In this document: piece by piece, positions 48,846 through 58,248 of the stretch
How the letters are laid out: each line of letters starts with the position of its first letter
Numbering within the stretch: position 1 is the stretch's first letter
Origin: Arthrobacter_E sp044748305
GTDB taxonomy: Bacteria; Actinomycetota; Actinomycetes; Actinomycetales; Micrococcaceae
DNA length: 64,000 nt
Assembly (NCBI RefSeq): GCF_044748305.1
Contig: NZ_JBIVFT010000010.1
Span: forward strand, 97,411 to 161,410
Reading direction: 5' to 3'
The notes under the pieces: model-generated
The model's input: only the letters and a program-made list of their open reading frames with translations
Database searches by the model: none
What the model was told of the DNA's origin: nothing
Made by a program: the position numbers and the translations under genes

Positions 48846-49748
48846 ATGTCAGTTGCATCCGGATACGTCCACATCTCCCTGCGGAACGCCAACAAGGCGC
48901 CTGCCGTCCGCCCGGAATTCGCCAACCGCGGGGCTGTGCCCCAGCAATACCCTGCTGGATACAACGGCCAGTACAACGCCACCGTGGCCCCGGGACAGGC
49001 CCCGGCTGCCGGATACGCCCAGCCGAGCCCCTATGGTCAGCTGCGCGCGGTGCCTCAGAACCCCGTCCCGCAGGACGGTAACCCGCCCACCGCTCCGACC
49101 CCGCTCGTGACCCGCGGCGCCACCGGAACGGCCGCCCGCCCGGCCGGCACTCCGACCGTCGCCCGTGGCTTCGTGCTCTATGTCGGTATCGATGAGGAGA
49201 CTGCCGCGGCGTCCGGCCAGTCGATCGCCAAGCTCGCTCAGGAGATCCGGGCCTATGCCCAGTCCCTCGTCCAGGGTGCGGAGAGCTACGCCGCCGTCGC
49301 CGTCGCCCCCGCGAGTGCGCCGGGCACCGCCCTCGACGTCGTACGCAGCACCTTCGGTGACCCGACCGTGGCCAACCGCCAGCGTGTGGAGACGCCGCGC
49401 CCGGCACTGGTTCCCGACCAGCGCCCCAGCGGCGTTCTGATCGACCTGGCCCGTCGCGAAGTCCATCTGGACGGCGACACCCTGAATCTGACGTTCAAGG
49501 AGTTCGAACTCCTGAACTACCTCGTGGAGAACGGTACGCGCACCGTGGACCGTGAGGAGCTCCTGGAGAACCTGTGGCGCAACGCCGAAGAGGTTCCCAA
49601 CGAGCGGACCATCGACGTCCACATCCGGCGTCTCCGCTCCAAGCTTGGCCGCCTGGCCAACACGGTCCGGACGGTCCGCGGTCAGGGTTACCGTTTCTAC
49701 GAGCACCCCGAGGTCGTCGTCTGGGCGGCGCCGGAGTACTCCATCTGA
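48846..49748 (+). CDS. Receiver-less OmpR/PhoB-type winged-helix regulator
   Basis: 300 aa from ATG 48846. The first 190 residues have no receiver domain and are rich in Pro, Gln and Ala, with an Ala-rich helical part. The last 100 are a trans-reg-C winged helix (LNLTFKEFELLNYLVENGTR, RTIDVHIRRLRSKLG, RTVRGQGYRFYEHP). It probably binds DNA without phosphorylation control. Divergent from the cell-wall enzyme gene across the AT-rich gap. Confidence 0.8.
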   Translation: MSVASGYVHISLRNANKAPAVRPEFANRGAVPQQYPAGYNGQYNATVAPGQAPAAGYAQPSPYGQLRAVPQNPVPQDGNPPTAPTPLVTRGATGTAARPAGTPTVARGFVLYVGIDEETAAASGQSIAKLAQEIRAYAQSLVQGAESYAAVAVAPASAPGTALDVVRSTFGDPTVANRQRVETPRPALVPDQRPSGVLIDLARREVHLDGDTLNLTFKEFELLNYLVENGTRTVDREELLENLWRNAEEVPNERTIDVHIRRLRSKLGRLANTVRTVRGQGYRFYEHPEVVVWAAPEYSI

Positions 49749-49866
49749 CATTTCGATTCTGTGAGAAGGAGGGGGCCCGCACGGGGTGCCGGTGGCATCC
49801 GGAGTGCGCCGTAGGATGCCGCCGGCCTCGAGGACCCCACCGGCCTCGCAGGGATAGTGTTTTCCC

Positions 49867-50391
49867 ATGAGCCAGCACCATGTGAAGCGCCTGATCATCA
49901 TGCGGCACTCCAAGGCCGACTGGCCTCTCGGCGTCGACGATCATGACCGTCCCCTGGAACCGCGCGGCCATCGGGACGCCGCGGCCGCTGGCGCCTGGCT
50001 CCGTGAGACCGGCAACGTTCCCGACTTCATCCTCTGTTCCACGGCGCTCCGCACCCGGCAGAGCTGCACCTGGGTCTGCGAGGAACTGGGGGAGAAGGCC
50101 CCGACGCCCAAGCTCGAATCGGGGCTGTACGCCTCCATGGCGCGGCGGATGCTCGCCGTCGTCAATCATGTGCCGGAGACGGTGACCAGCCTGATGATCA
50201 TCAGCCACTTGCCCGGCGTGCAGGACCTCGCGCTGCTGCTCGCCGATCGTGATTCGGATCAGGACGCCTACCTGGAGATGGCTGAACGTTACCGGACCAG
50301 TGGCATCAGTGTGCTCGAGACCTCGAAGCCCTGGGCCGAGCTTGATGGACAGGACGCGAGCCTGACGGCTTTCGCGGTGCCCCGCGCCTGA
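49867..50391 (+). CDS. SixA-type histidine phosphatase
   Basis: 174 aa. Phosphohistidine motif LIIMRHSKADWP and second His in MIISHLPGVQDL. Short stand-alone histidine phosphatases of this type remove phosphate from phospho-His proteins or small molecules. Its last 86 nt overlap the convergent membrane protein gene. Confidence 0.85.
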   Translation: MSQHHVKRLIIMRHSKADWPLGVDDHDRPLEPRGHRDAAAAGAWLRETGNVPDFILCSTALRTRQSCTWVCEELGEKAPTPKLESGLYASMARRMLAVVNHVPETVTSLMIISHLPGVQDLALLLADRDSDQDAYLEMAERYRTSGISVLETSKPWAELDGQDASLTAFAVPRA

Positions 50392-50806
50392 CAGGCCGGC
50401 GGGCACCGGAGCGTGGCCCGGGTTTCGCGGTGGGCCAGATGCTGCCGAGGAGCAGGATCAGCAGGGCCACACCTGCACACAGCAGCCCGGCGAAGAGCAG
50501 ATTGTCGCTGCGCGCTCCGAAGCCCGAGGTGTGCATGACGTTGTAGCCGGTGCCGCTTCCCAGGCCCCAGACGCGGATGAACGCCACGATCAGGGTGGTC
50601 GCGAGAACGCTGAACACCCCTGCCGCGAGCAGGGTCTTGTTGCGGCGCAGGATCGCCACCGAAGCGATGGCGCAGACCAGTGCGACGGCGGCGCAGATCA
50701 GCAACAGGGCGAAGCCCAGTGCCTCCGGGGCGAGTGCGGCCTGGACCAGAAGCAGGGCGCAGGCCACCAGGGCACCGAGCATGATCCGGGTGGTGAGCAG
50801 CCTCAT
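50306..50806 (-). CDS. Four-helix membrane protein, 3' end antisense to sixA
   Basis: 166 aa starting MRLLTTRIMLGALVACALLL. Four membrane helices and an Arg/Pro-rich tail of about 35 residues. The tail overlaps the phosphatase gene on the other strand. No family recognised. Confidence 0.65.
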   Translation of the reverse strand: MRLLTTRIMLGALVACALLLVQAALAPEALGFALLLICAAVALVCAIASVAILRRNKTLLAAGVFSVLATTLIVAFIRVWGLGSGTGYNVMHTSGFGARSDNLLFAGLLCAGVALLILLLGSIWPTAKPGPRSGARRPVRRGAPRKPSGSRPVHQARPRASRSRAH

Positions 50807-50864
50807 GTGCCTAATTCTCCCAGAGCTGTGAGGATCGGGGCGTCGGCCTCGGGGCGGAGAATCG

Positions 50865-51533
50865 TCACCGGGCCAGGTAGCCCTTCACGAAGGTCATGAT
50901 GGCCTCGACGCTGGCACTTTGCGACCTCTCGGGGTGGAAGTTCTTCCGGTCCAGGCCCACGATGAAGCAGGCTCCGAAGATCGCGGCCTCCAGCCCGGAA
51001 CGGGACACCTCCTGGTTGACGGCATAGTGCCGGGAGATCCGGTCCAGGGCCCGGGCGATGACGTCGAGCAGCTCGGTCCTCAGCTCCTGCATGAGATCCC
51101 GCCACTCGTTCTCCGCTTTCCAGTTCTCGTTCATCCAGAGCTGGCCGAAGGAGGGGTAGCCGTCCAGGAAGGCGATGGCTTCCGTCACCACGGCCTCCAT
51201 GGCCAGCACCGGGTCCTCCTCCGGTGGCAAGGCGGCGAAGCGGGCCAGCATGATGTCCACGCCATGGCGCAGCAGCTGGGCGATCAGCTCGGACTTGCTG
51301 CCGAAGTTGTAGTACACGGTGCCCTTGGACACCCCGGCCTCAGCGGCGATCTCGTCCACGGTCACCTCTGATGCTCCGCGTTCGCCGATCAGCCGCATCG
51401 ATGCCTCGAAGATCTTCTGCCGGGAGGCTTCGGTGCGCTGCGGACGACGGCGGGGGGCGCCGTCGTCGCGCAGCGTGGATTCCTCCGGGGCGGGCCCGCC
51501 CGGCGTGGCTGCGGGGGCCGGGGCGGCACTCAT
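50865..51533 (-). CDS. TetR-family regulator of the YhgE operon
   Basis: 222 aa from ATG 51533. HTH VTVDEIAAEAGVSKGTVYYNFGSK. It is the last gene of an operon with the ABC-like and YhgE genes, its start overlapping the YhgE stop. It probably binds the palindrome at 54362 in front of the operon. Confidence 0.87.
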   Translation of the reverse strand: MSAAPAPAATPGGPAPEESTLRDDGAPRRRPQRTEASRQKIFEASMRLIGERGASEVTVDEIAAEAGVSKGTVYYNFGSKSELIAQLLRHGVDIMLARFAALPPEEDPVLAMEAVVTEAIAFLDGYPSFGQLWMNENWKAENEWRDLMQELRTELLDVIARALDRISRHYAVNQEVSRSGLEAAIFGACFIVGLDRKNFHPERSQSASVEAIMTFVKGYLAR

Positions 51534-53581
51534 ACCGAGATCTCCGGCTTGAAGCTCTTGAGGGTCCAGAGCTTGTGCTTGTGCACTGCCAGGATGGACA
51601 TCCCCATGCCGAGCACCGCGTATCCCACCAGGCCGAGCATGATCGGAGCCACCATGGACAGGTCGCCGCCGTAGATCAGGTGGCGCATGCCCGTCACCAC
51701 GTAGCCGAGCGGCAGGATGTCGTGGACCACGTGGAAGGGTTCCGGCGTGGTCTGCCACGGGAAGGTGCCACCCGAGGAGACCAGCTGCAGCACCAGCAGG
51801 ATCAGCACCACGAACTTGCCGGGGGTGCCCAGCAGGGCGCAGATGCCCTGGATCAGTGCGGTGAAGGCCATCGCGGCGAAGAGCAGGAACACGAAGGTCA
51901 GTGCCGGGTTGGCGGATTCCAGTTTCAGTCCCAGCGTGACCACAGCCCAGAGCAGGGCGGTCTGCACCGCGGAGACCACGAAGAAGGGCAACCAGCCGGC
52001 GATGCCGATCTTCCAGGACGGGGCGTTGGAGGCCAGTGCGCGCTGGGTGAGCGGGCGCATCGCCTGGACCAGCATGAACGCGCCGATCCACAGGGACAGG
52101 CTCAGGAAGAACGGGGCCAGGCCTGCGCCGTAGGTGGTGGCCTTGGCCTGCGAGACGTTGTTCACGGAGACCGGATCGGACATCACCTTGGAGACGTTGT
52201 CCCGCTGGTTCTCGTTCGGATTCGGGATCTGTCCCGAGCCTTCGGCCAGCTTGCTTGCGAGCTCCTTGGCGCCCGAGGACGCGGTCTTGGAACCATCCTG
52301 GAGCTGCGCGGCTCCGGTGTTGAGCTTGCTCGCACCGGCGGAGAGCTGACTGGCGCCGTTGTAGGCATCCTGCTCGCCGGCGGCCAGGGTCTTGGCACCC
52401 TGAGCGAGCTGCGCCGCGCCGTTGTTGGCCTGGCTGATGCCTCCGGCCAAGGTGGGGGCCGCGTCGGAGAGCTTTTTCGCCCCGGCGGCGACCGCCGCCG
52501 AACCGTCGGAGAGTTTCTGGACGTCGGCCGCTGCACCGGAGATCTTCGCCTTGGCGTCGGTGACCGGGTTCGAGCTCTGGGCGGTCTGCAGATCGGCCAG
52601 GACCTTATCGGCCTGCGCCTGCGTGATGACCCCATCGGTGACCAGTTTGCCGACGGTGCTCTTGATATCGGTGTCGAGTTTGGTCTCGGCACCTTGCAAT
52701 TGCTGCACCGCGCCCTGGACCTTGGCGTTCAGCTGGGCGTTCCCGGCAGCCACCTGAGCGGCGCCGTCGGCGAGCTGCTTGGTGCTCGCGGGAAGCTGAG
52801 AGGCACCCTGATTCAACTGTGACAGCCCGTTGGAGAGCGTGCCCGCACCACTGGAGAGCTGGTTCGCGCCGGCCACGAGTTTGCCCTGGCCGTCCACGAG
52901 CTGCTGGGCTCCGGTGGTCAGATCTCCCGTGCCCTGGTGGAGCTGGGTGGCTCCTGATTGCAGCTGGGTGAGGCCCTTGGAGAGCGTTCCGGCGCCGTCG
53001 GCGGCCTTCACCATGTTCTGGTGGATCACCCCGAACCCGGTCAGGAGCTGGTCGGCGGTCTGCTGGCCGACCTCCTGAGCGACGGTGCTGTGCACGGCCG
53101 TGGTGAGCTTGTCCACGATCGTGCTCAGCAGGTAGTTGTTGGCGTCGTTCGTGGTGACGTTCAGCATCGCCTGGTGTGCCGAGTCGAAGCTGGACGGCGA
53201 GACGAGGTTCTTGGAGAAATCGGCGGGGATCTTCAGGGCGAAGGCGTACTGTCCGGTCCGCACGCCTTCGTCGGCCTGCTGAGAGGTGGACACCCGCTGC
53301 CAGTCGAAGAGGTGCGCATCCAGCAGGGAATCGGCCACCTTGCTGCCCGCGTTGAGTTCTTCGCCCTTGGTGCCGTCCGGCTTGCTGGGGGCGGCGCCCG
53401 TGTCTTCGACCACGAGTGCGGCCTTGATGCCGCTGAGATTGTTGTACGGATCCCAGTTGGCGTACAGGTAGATGGCCCCGTAGAGGAGGGGGACCAAGGA
53501 CAGCGCCACGATGGTGAGCTTGGGCAGGACGCCGCTGGTCATCCGCTTCAGCTCGGAGCGGGCCAGGCGCAGTACGGTCAC
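51530..53581 (-). CDS. YhgE/Pip-family membrane protein
   Basis: 683 aa. A first membrane helix (LTIVALSLVPLLYGAIYLYA), an external region of about 450 residues full of heptad repeats such as LSSGAGTLSNGLSQLNQGAS, and five to six C-terminal membrane helices of the ABC-2 type. YhgE/Pip proteins serve as phage receptors in some Gram-positives and resemble ABC-2 exporters. It overlaps the genes on both sides by 4 nt. Confidence 0.9.
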   Translation of the reverse strand: MTVLRLARSELKRMTSGVLPKLTIVALSLVPLLYGAIYLYANWDPYNNLSGIKAALVVEDTGAAPSKPDGTKGEELNAGSKVADSLLDAHLFDWQRVSTSQQADEGVRTGQYAFALKIPADFSKNLVSPSSFDSAHQAMLNVTTNDANNYLLSTIVDKLTTAVHSTVAQEVGQQTADQLLTGFGVIHQNMVKAADGAGTLSKGLTQLQSGATQLHQGTGDLTTGAQQLVDGQGKLVAGANQLSSGAGTLSNGLSQLNQGASQLPASTKQLADGAAQVAAGNAQLNAKVQGAVQQLQGAETKLDTDIKSTVGKLVTDGVITQAQADKVLADLQTAQSSNPVTDAKAKISGAAADVQKLSDGSAAVAAGAKKLSDAAPTLAGGISQANNGAAQLAQGAKTLAAGEQDAYNGASQLSAGASKLNTGAAQLQDGSKTASSGAKELASKLAEGSGQIPNPNENQRDNVSKVMSDPVSVNNVSQAKATTYGAGLAPFFLSLSLWIGAFMLVQAMRPLTQRALASNAPSWKIGIAGWLPFFVVSAVQTALLWAVVTLGLKLESANPALTFVFLLFAAMAFTALIQGICALLGTPGKFVVLILLVLQLVSSGGTFPWQTTPEPFHVVHDILPLGYVVTGMRHLIYGGDLSMVAPIMLGLVGYAVLGMGMSILAVHKHKLWTLKSFKPEISV

Positions 53582-54324
53582 TTCTGATCCTCCATGACGG
53601 CCTCCGCGGCCTCCTCTTCGGCCCCGGCAGGGGTCTCCGGCTCCTCATCGGAGGGAGCCTCGTTCTCTACGGCCTCTTTCTCCGTGTCTTCCGCGGGAAG
53701 CGGAGCGGAGTTCCCGATCACAGCGCTGGGACCCTCCCAGCCTTCCGGCAGGGCGGAGACCGTGGCGACGACGGCGAGTGGCCGTCCGGCGTCGTAGGCC
53801 AGCGCTTCGCAGCGCTCGAGCCAGGCGGCAGGATCGGCGCTGTGCCGGTCCGGCGAGTCCAGGACCAGGAGGTCCACGCCCGGGTCGGCGAGGGCCAGCT
53901 GCGTCAGAAGGTCGATGCGTCGCTCCGCGGGGAGTTCGTCGACCCAGAGTTTCTCGACGTCCTCGAAGGAATTGAGCTTGAGCCAGGGTTTGGCGAGCAG
54001 GGCGCCGCGATAGCGGCGGGGCACCATGGCGAGGTCTTCGGTGACCAGGTCGCAGACGGAGAGATGCTGTTCGGGTTCGTTGATGCCGGGGGAGTCGACC
54101 AGGGCGGATGCCTTGCGGATCGTCCGGAGCCGGGTGCTGCCGTTCCAGGAGAGGTGGCCCGAAGAGGGCTTCATGCGGCCGCTGAGTGTGAGGGCCAGGA
54201 CGGTGCGATCATCCTGGTTCTCGCCGCGCACCAGAAGGAGTTCGCCGGGGGAGACGCGCAGGGAGGTGGGCGGCAGCAGATCGGTTCTGCGGCCGTTCAC
54301 CTGGAGTGCACGGACGTCAAGCAT
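53578..54324 (-). CDS. Degenerate ABC-type ATPase-like protein
   Basis: 248 aa. The fold follows ABC ATPases: LRVSPGELLLVRGENQDDRT at the P-loop position, DELPAERRIDLLTQLALADP at the signature position and LLVLDSPD as Walker B. The P-loop lacks the GxGKST residues, so ATP binding may be lost. An acidic C-terminal tail of about 45 residues follows. First gene of the YhgE operon, so it is probably a partner of the membrane protein. Confidence 0.75.
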   Translation of the reverse strand: MLDVRALQVNGRRTDLLPPTSLRVSPGELLLVRGENQDDRTVLALTLSGRMKPSSGHLSWNGSTRLRTIRKASALVDSPGINEPEQHLSVCDLVTEDLAMVPRRYRGALLAKPWLKLNSFEDVEKLWVDELPAERRIDLLTQLALADPGVDLLVLDSPDRHSADPAAWLERCEALAYDAGRPLAVVATVSALPEGWEGPSAVIGNSAPLPAEDTEKEAVENEAPSDEEPETPAGAEEEAAEAVMEDQK

Positions 54325-54361
54325 GGGGAGGCCTTTCGTGGGAGTTCACTCTCAGATTAGC

Positions 54362-54381
54362 TGAACTGACCGGTCAGTTCA
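54362..54381. promoter_or_regulatory. Perfect 20-bp TetR-type operator
   Basis: tgaactgaccggtcagttca, a perfect palindrome with the GACCGGTC core, 38 bp upstream of the ABC-like gene start. Placed where the operon's own TetR protein would act. Confidence 0.78.
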
Positions 54382-54409
54382 AATAGCATATCCCCACGTG
54401 ACCGAGCTG

Positions 54410-55879
54410 TCAGCGCCTCCCGTGAACCAGCCTCACCGCGCGTGCCAAGGCCTTGACGTGCCACGGTTTCCGCTGGAAGGACAGGAGCGGGACCGGCAAC
54501 GGGAAACGCTGCCGGGCCACGCTGTGCGGGCGCGTGAACTCGCGGAGGCCGTCCGCCCCGTGAATACGTCCGAAGCCGGAATCCCCGGTGCCTCCGAAGG
54601 GCAGGGCCGGGACCAGTGCGAAGGACATGACGCTGTTGATCGAGGTCATCCCGGCGCGCAGTCGTCGGGCCACGGTCTCCGCCGTGCGCAGGTTCCGGCT
54701 GTAGACGGCGCTGCCCAAGCCGTAGACCCCGGCGTTGCTCTTGCTCACCGCCTCCTCCAGCGAGTCCACCCGTGTCACGGTCAGCGTGGGGCCGAACGTC
54801 TCCTCCCGCACCGCGGCGCTGTCCTCCGGGACGTCCAGCAGGATCACCGGGCTGACGAACGGTGGCCTCACCGAATCCTCGCCGCCGACGACGGCGCGCC
54901 CACCGTCGTCGAGCGCGGCGCGGATGTGCCGCAGCACTGTGTCGGGCTGCGAGGGCATCGTGAGCGGACCCATGCGATCCTGCGGGCCGGCCCCGACGGT
55001 CACGCCCGCGGCTATTCTGCGCAATTCCGCCACGAACGCTTCGAAGACCGGTGCCTCGACGTAGGCGCGTTCCATTCCGATGCACGTCTGGCCGGCGTTG
55101 CCCCAGGCGCCGAAGGCCACATCCTGTGCAGCGGCCCGTATATCGGCGTCGGCGGCGATGATCGCGGCGTCCTTGCCCCCGGCCTCGATCACCACAGGGG
55201 TGAGGGTCTCCGCGCAGGCGGCCATGACCTTCTTGCCGGTGGCTGTCGAACCGGTGAAAGCCAGTTTGTTCACTCCGGCCCGGCACAGGGCCGACCCTGT
55301 GGCCCCGAGGCCCGTCACGGCCTGCAGCACCGGGAGTTCCGGGACGGCCGTGGCGAAGGCGTCCACGATCCAAAGCCCCACCGCCGTGCTGTACTCGCTC
55401 GGTTTGAACACCACGCTGTTGCCCGCGGCCAAAGCGTAGGCGATCGAGCCCATCGGGGTGAACACCGGATAGTTCCACGGTCCGATCACCCCCACCACGC
55501 CCAGCGGCACGTGCTCCACACTCGCGGCCAGATTGGCTCCGAGGAGCCCTGGCCGGACCGACGTCTTCCGGAGGACCGGATGTGCGTTGCGAGCCGCCCA
55601 GTCCACGTGCTCCACGGCGGCCATCACCTCCAGGCGTGAGTCGTCCACCGGCTTGCCGGTCTCCTCCTGCATGAGCCGGGCGAGTTCGTCCAGGCCCGCC
55701 ACGATCCGCCTCTTGAAGGCCAGGAGCCGTGCCTTGCGGCCCTCGAAGCCGAGCCCCGCCCACCAGGGTGCGGCCTCCCGGGCGCGCGCGACGGCGGCGG
55801 CCACCTCGACGTCGTCGTACGCCGGGAAGGATGCCAGCACCGAACCGTCGGCGGGGTTGAGAGAGTCAAAAGTGCTCAT
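54410..55879 (-). CDS. Aldehyde dehydrogenase family protein
   Basis: 489 aa from ATG 55879. Catalytic Cys in GNAGQTCIGMERAYV, general-base Glu in VIEAGGKDAAI, NAD-binding FTGSTATGKK. Oxidises an aldehyde to an acid. Its start overlaps the stop of the PLP enzyme gene (ATGA), which points to one pathway. Confidence 0.9.
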   Translation of the reverse strand: MSTFDSLNPADGSVLASFPAYDDVEVAAAVARAREAAPWWAGLGFEGRKARLLAFKRRIVAGLDELARLMQEETGKPVDDSRLEVMAAVEHVDWAARNAHPVLRKTSVRPGLLGANLAASVEHVPLGVVGVIGPWNYPVFTPMGSIAYALAAGNSVVFKPSEYSTAVGLWIVDAFATAVPELPVLQAVTGLGATGSALCRAGVNKLAFTGSTATGKKVMAACAETLTPVVIEAGGKDAAIIAADADIRAAAQDVAFGAWGNAGQTCIGMERAYVEAPVFEAFVAELRRIAAGVTVGAGPQDRMGPLTMPSQPDTVLRHIRAALDDGGRAVVGGEDSVRPPFVSPVILLDVPEDSAAVREETFGPTLTVTRVDSLEEAVSKSNAGVYGLGSAVYSRNLRTAETVARRLRAGMTSINSVMSFALVPALPFGGTGDSGFGRIHGADGLREFTRPHSVARQRFPLPVPLLSFQRKPWHVKALARAVRLVHGRR

Positions 55880-57168
55880 CCGAGGAATGCCTTTCCTTCG
55901 CCGCGGTAGCTGGGGATGGTTGCCACCAGCTCGTCGCCGTCCACCATATGCACAGTGGTGACGTGTTCCAGGAGTTCGCCGGCCTTGGCATGCCGGAACC
56001 AGACCTTGTCGCCGGGCCGGAGTGTGTCCGCCGCCGGACCTTGCAGCGGTGTCTGGACTTCGCCCGCGCCTTCCCGGTCCAGCAGGTGCAGTCCGGTCGG
56101 CCAGACCGGCAGGGGCAAGCGGTCCCGTCCGGCTGGACCGGAGGCCGCCCAGCCTCCGCCCAGCACTGTCACGAAGCCGGGAGCGGGGCGGCGTACCACC
56201 GGGAGGGCGAAGAACGCGGCCGGCTGAGGCCGGAACGACCGGTATCCGTCGAAGAGGCCCGGACCGTAGAGGCCGGATCCCGCCGCGAGTTCCGTGACGC
56301 ACTCCTCCCGCCCTGTGGTCTCGAAACTTCCGGTGCCGCCGCCGTTGACGAACTCCAATGCGGGAGCACCGGCACGGGCCAGGGCCGCCTGGACCGCGGC
56401 GATGGCGTCCTGCCGCCGGCCGGCGAGCTCGAATGCGGAGAAAGAACGCAAGGCCCGCATCTGCACCCGGTTCGCCCAGGACCCCGTGTCGTCTCCGAGT
56501 CCGGCGATCTGGCCTTCGTAGGACATGACCCCGACCAGCCGGAACCACGGCCTGCTCGCGATCTCGGTGCTCAGCGCTTCGGCCTCATCCGGGGAGTGGA
56601 CGGGGGAGCGGCGCATGCCGAGATGGACGCGGCCCGATGCCAGACGCAATGACGCATCCAGGTCCAGGCAGAGCCGGAGAGGCGCTCCGGCCGTGGCGAA
56701 GTCCCGCAGGAATTCGAGGTGTTCGAGCGAATCCACCATCAAGGTGACGCGCTCCCTGGCGCTCGCGGACCCCGCAAGCTCCGTGAGTGCGGCGCGGTCC
56801 GTGCTCGGGTAGGCGAGCAGGACGTCGTCGAACTCCTCGGCCAGCCAGAGGGCCTCGGGGAGGGCATAGGCCAGGATGCCGCGGAAACCCGGTACGGCGA
56901 GGACGGCGCGCAGCATGTCCCGGGATCTCAGCGACTTGCTGGCCACCCGGATGGGCTTGCCCGCGGCGCGGCGCAGCAGATCCGCGGTGTTGTGCTGCAG
57001 CGCCGGCAGGCTCAGGACCGCGAGCGGCGCCTCATGGCGGGAGGTGGCGCGCTCCAGGGCCGCGAAGCCGCCCGAGGCGGTGAAGGACCGGCTCTCCGCA
57101 GAGCGCCCGGCGCCTGTCGGACCGGCCGCACCCGCCAGGCTGAACGGTGGTTCCGTGAGCAGAGACAT
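55876..57168 (-). CDS. Amino acid deaminase/aldolase-type PLP enzyme (alanine-racemase fold)
   Basis: 430 aa from ATG 57168. Near the N-terminus is the PLP Lys in PIRVASKSLRSRDML, then a TIM-barrel with VGVMSYEGQIAG and FVNGGGTGSFETT, and a C-terminal metal-site segment PGDKVWFRHAKAGEL, as in D-threonine aldolase and related deaminases. It acts on a D-amino acid or hydroxy amino acid; the aldehyde it releases would suit the next gene. Confidence 0.82.
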   Translation of the reverse strand: MSLLTEPPFSLAGAAGPTGAGRSAESRSFTASGGFAALERATSRHEAPLAVLSLPALQHNTADLLRRAAGKPIRVASKSLRSRDMLRAVLAVPGFRGILAYALPEALWLAEEFDDVLLAYPSTDRAALTELAGSASARERVTLMVDSLEHLEFLRDFATAGAPLRLCLDLDASLRLASGRVHLGMRRSPVHSPDEAEALSTEIASRPWFRLVGVMSYEGQIAGLGDDTGSWANRVQMRALRSFSAFELAGRRQDAIAAVQAALARAGAPALEFVNGGGTGSFETTGREECVTELAAGSGLYGPGLFDGYRSFRPQPAAFFALPVVRRPAPGFVTVLGGGWAASGPAGRDRLPLPVWPTGLHLLDREGAGEVQTPLQGPAADTLRPGDKVWFRHAKAGELLEHVTTVHMVDGDELVATIPSYRGEGKAFLG

Positions 57169-57176
57169 ACCCCGAC

Positions 57177-57192
57177 TGTGACACGTCTCACC
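57177..57192. promoter_or_regulatory. CRP/GlxR-like site in front of deaminase gene
   Basis: tgtgacacgtctcacc matches TGTGA-N6-TCACA at 9 of 10 positions, 9 nt from the deaminase start. Confidence 0.4.
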
Positions 57193-57222
57193 TCGGCGGG
57201 GAAACAGCCTCCTGGGCGTCAC

Positions 57223-57241
57223 TGACAGCGAATCGTTGTCA
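57223..57241. promoter_or_regulatory. Likely LysR binding site
   Basis: tgacagcg-aat-cgttgtca, an inverted repeat with one mismatch in the gap between the divergent LysR and deaminase genes. Confidence 0.5.
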
Positions 57242-57270
57242 ATCAGGGGCGTGGTGCGCACAATGGGCGG

Positions 57271-58212
57271 ATGATGGACGTGAACACGCGGCGCTTGCGT
57301 TACTTCGTGGCGGTGGCTGAGGAACTGCACTTCAGCCGCGCGGCGGCCAGGCTTTTCGTCGCCCAGCAGGCACTCTCCAAACAGATCCGCGAACTGGAAG
57401 GCGAGCTCGGTCTGACACTGCTCATCCGTACGACACGGAGAGTGGAGCTCACCGAAGACGGCGAGCGGTTTCTCGCGGTGGCGCGAGCAGTCCTCGCGGA
57501 GTGGGACGACGGGCTGCGGAGAGTCCGGCAGGCCAGCCGCGCCGCGCAGCAGACACTGAGGCTCGGTTTCGTGGTGGGCGCTGCCCTGGAACTGACCCGC
57601 CCCATCCTGGCAGAGTTCGCGAGGAGGCACCCCGAGATCGAGCTGCACCTCCAGGAGGCGTCTCTGAGCGACCCGAGCTGCGGACTCGCGGACGGCAGCA
57701 GCGATCTCGCCATCCTGCGGCCGCCGCTCTCCCTTCCCGGAGTGAAACGCCTCCCCTTGTTCGTGGAACCCGTGGTCGCATGCCTGGCGTCCGGCCACCC
57801 TCTGGCGGCGCGCCGCCTCGTGTCACCGGCCGAGCTGCTGGACGAGCCGCTCACCGTCGGCGGAGGGAACGACGTCGCGTGGCGGGCGTTCTGGACACTC
57901 TCGGCCTTCCGTGGACCGGATCGGCCCGCGCGGATCGTGGAGACGAGCTCGCCGACCGAAGAAACGGAACTCGTGGCGAGCGGTGTCGCCACGGCGCTCA
58001 CGGCCGCGGCATCGGCGCGGTACCTCTCCCGCCCCGGCCTCGTCTACGTTCCGGTGGAACCCCACCCGGGCAGTGAAGTGGCGGTGGCCTGGCGGCAGGA
58101 TGTCGAGAATGCGGCCGTGACAGCGTTCGTCGAGGTCGCCCGTGCGGTGCGCGACGCCGAACGTGAGCTCATCCGGGGAATTGAGCACCCGTCGGTTGTG
58201 AATCCGCACTGA
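57271..58212 (+). CDS. LysR-family regulator
   Basis: 313 aa. Winged helix at the start (RLRYFVAVAEELHFSRAAAR) and a LysR substrate-binding domain. Divergent from the deaminase/aldehyde dehydrogenase pair and probably its activator. ATG at 57271 or 57274. Confidence 0.88.
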   Translation: MMDVNTRRLRYFVAVAEELHFSRAAARLFVAQQALSKQIRELEGELGLTLLIRTTRRVELTEDGERFLAVARAVLAEWDDGLRRVRQASRAAQQTLRLGFVVGAALELTRPILAEFARRHPEIELHLQEASLSDPSCGLADGSSDLAILRPPLSLPGVKRLPLFVEPVVACLASGHPLAARRLVSPAELLDEPLTVGGGNDVAWRAFWTLSAFRGPDRPARIVETSSPTEETELVASGVATALTAAASARYLSRPGLVYVPVEPHPGSEVAVAWRQDVENAAVTAFVEVARAVRDAERELIRGIEHPSVVNPH

Positions 58213-58248
58213 TCCGCTGTTTGTGTCTTGGCTCACATCGGCGTGACC

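Noticed and set aside
51371..52822. 483-codon open frame on the plus strand
   Set aside because: Antisense to YhgE; repetitive Gly/Leu composition mirrors the heptad repeats.
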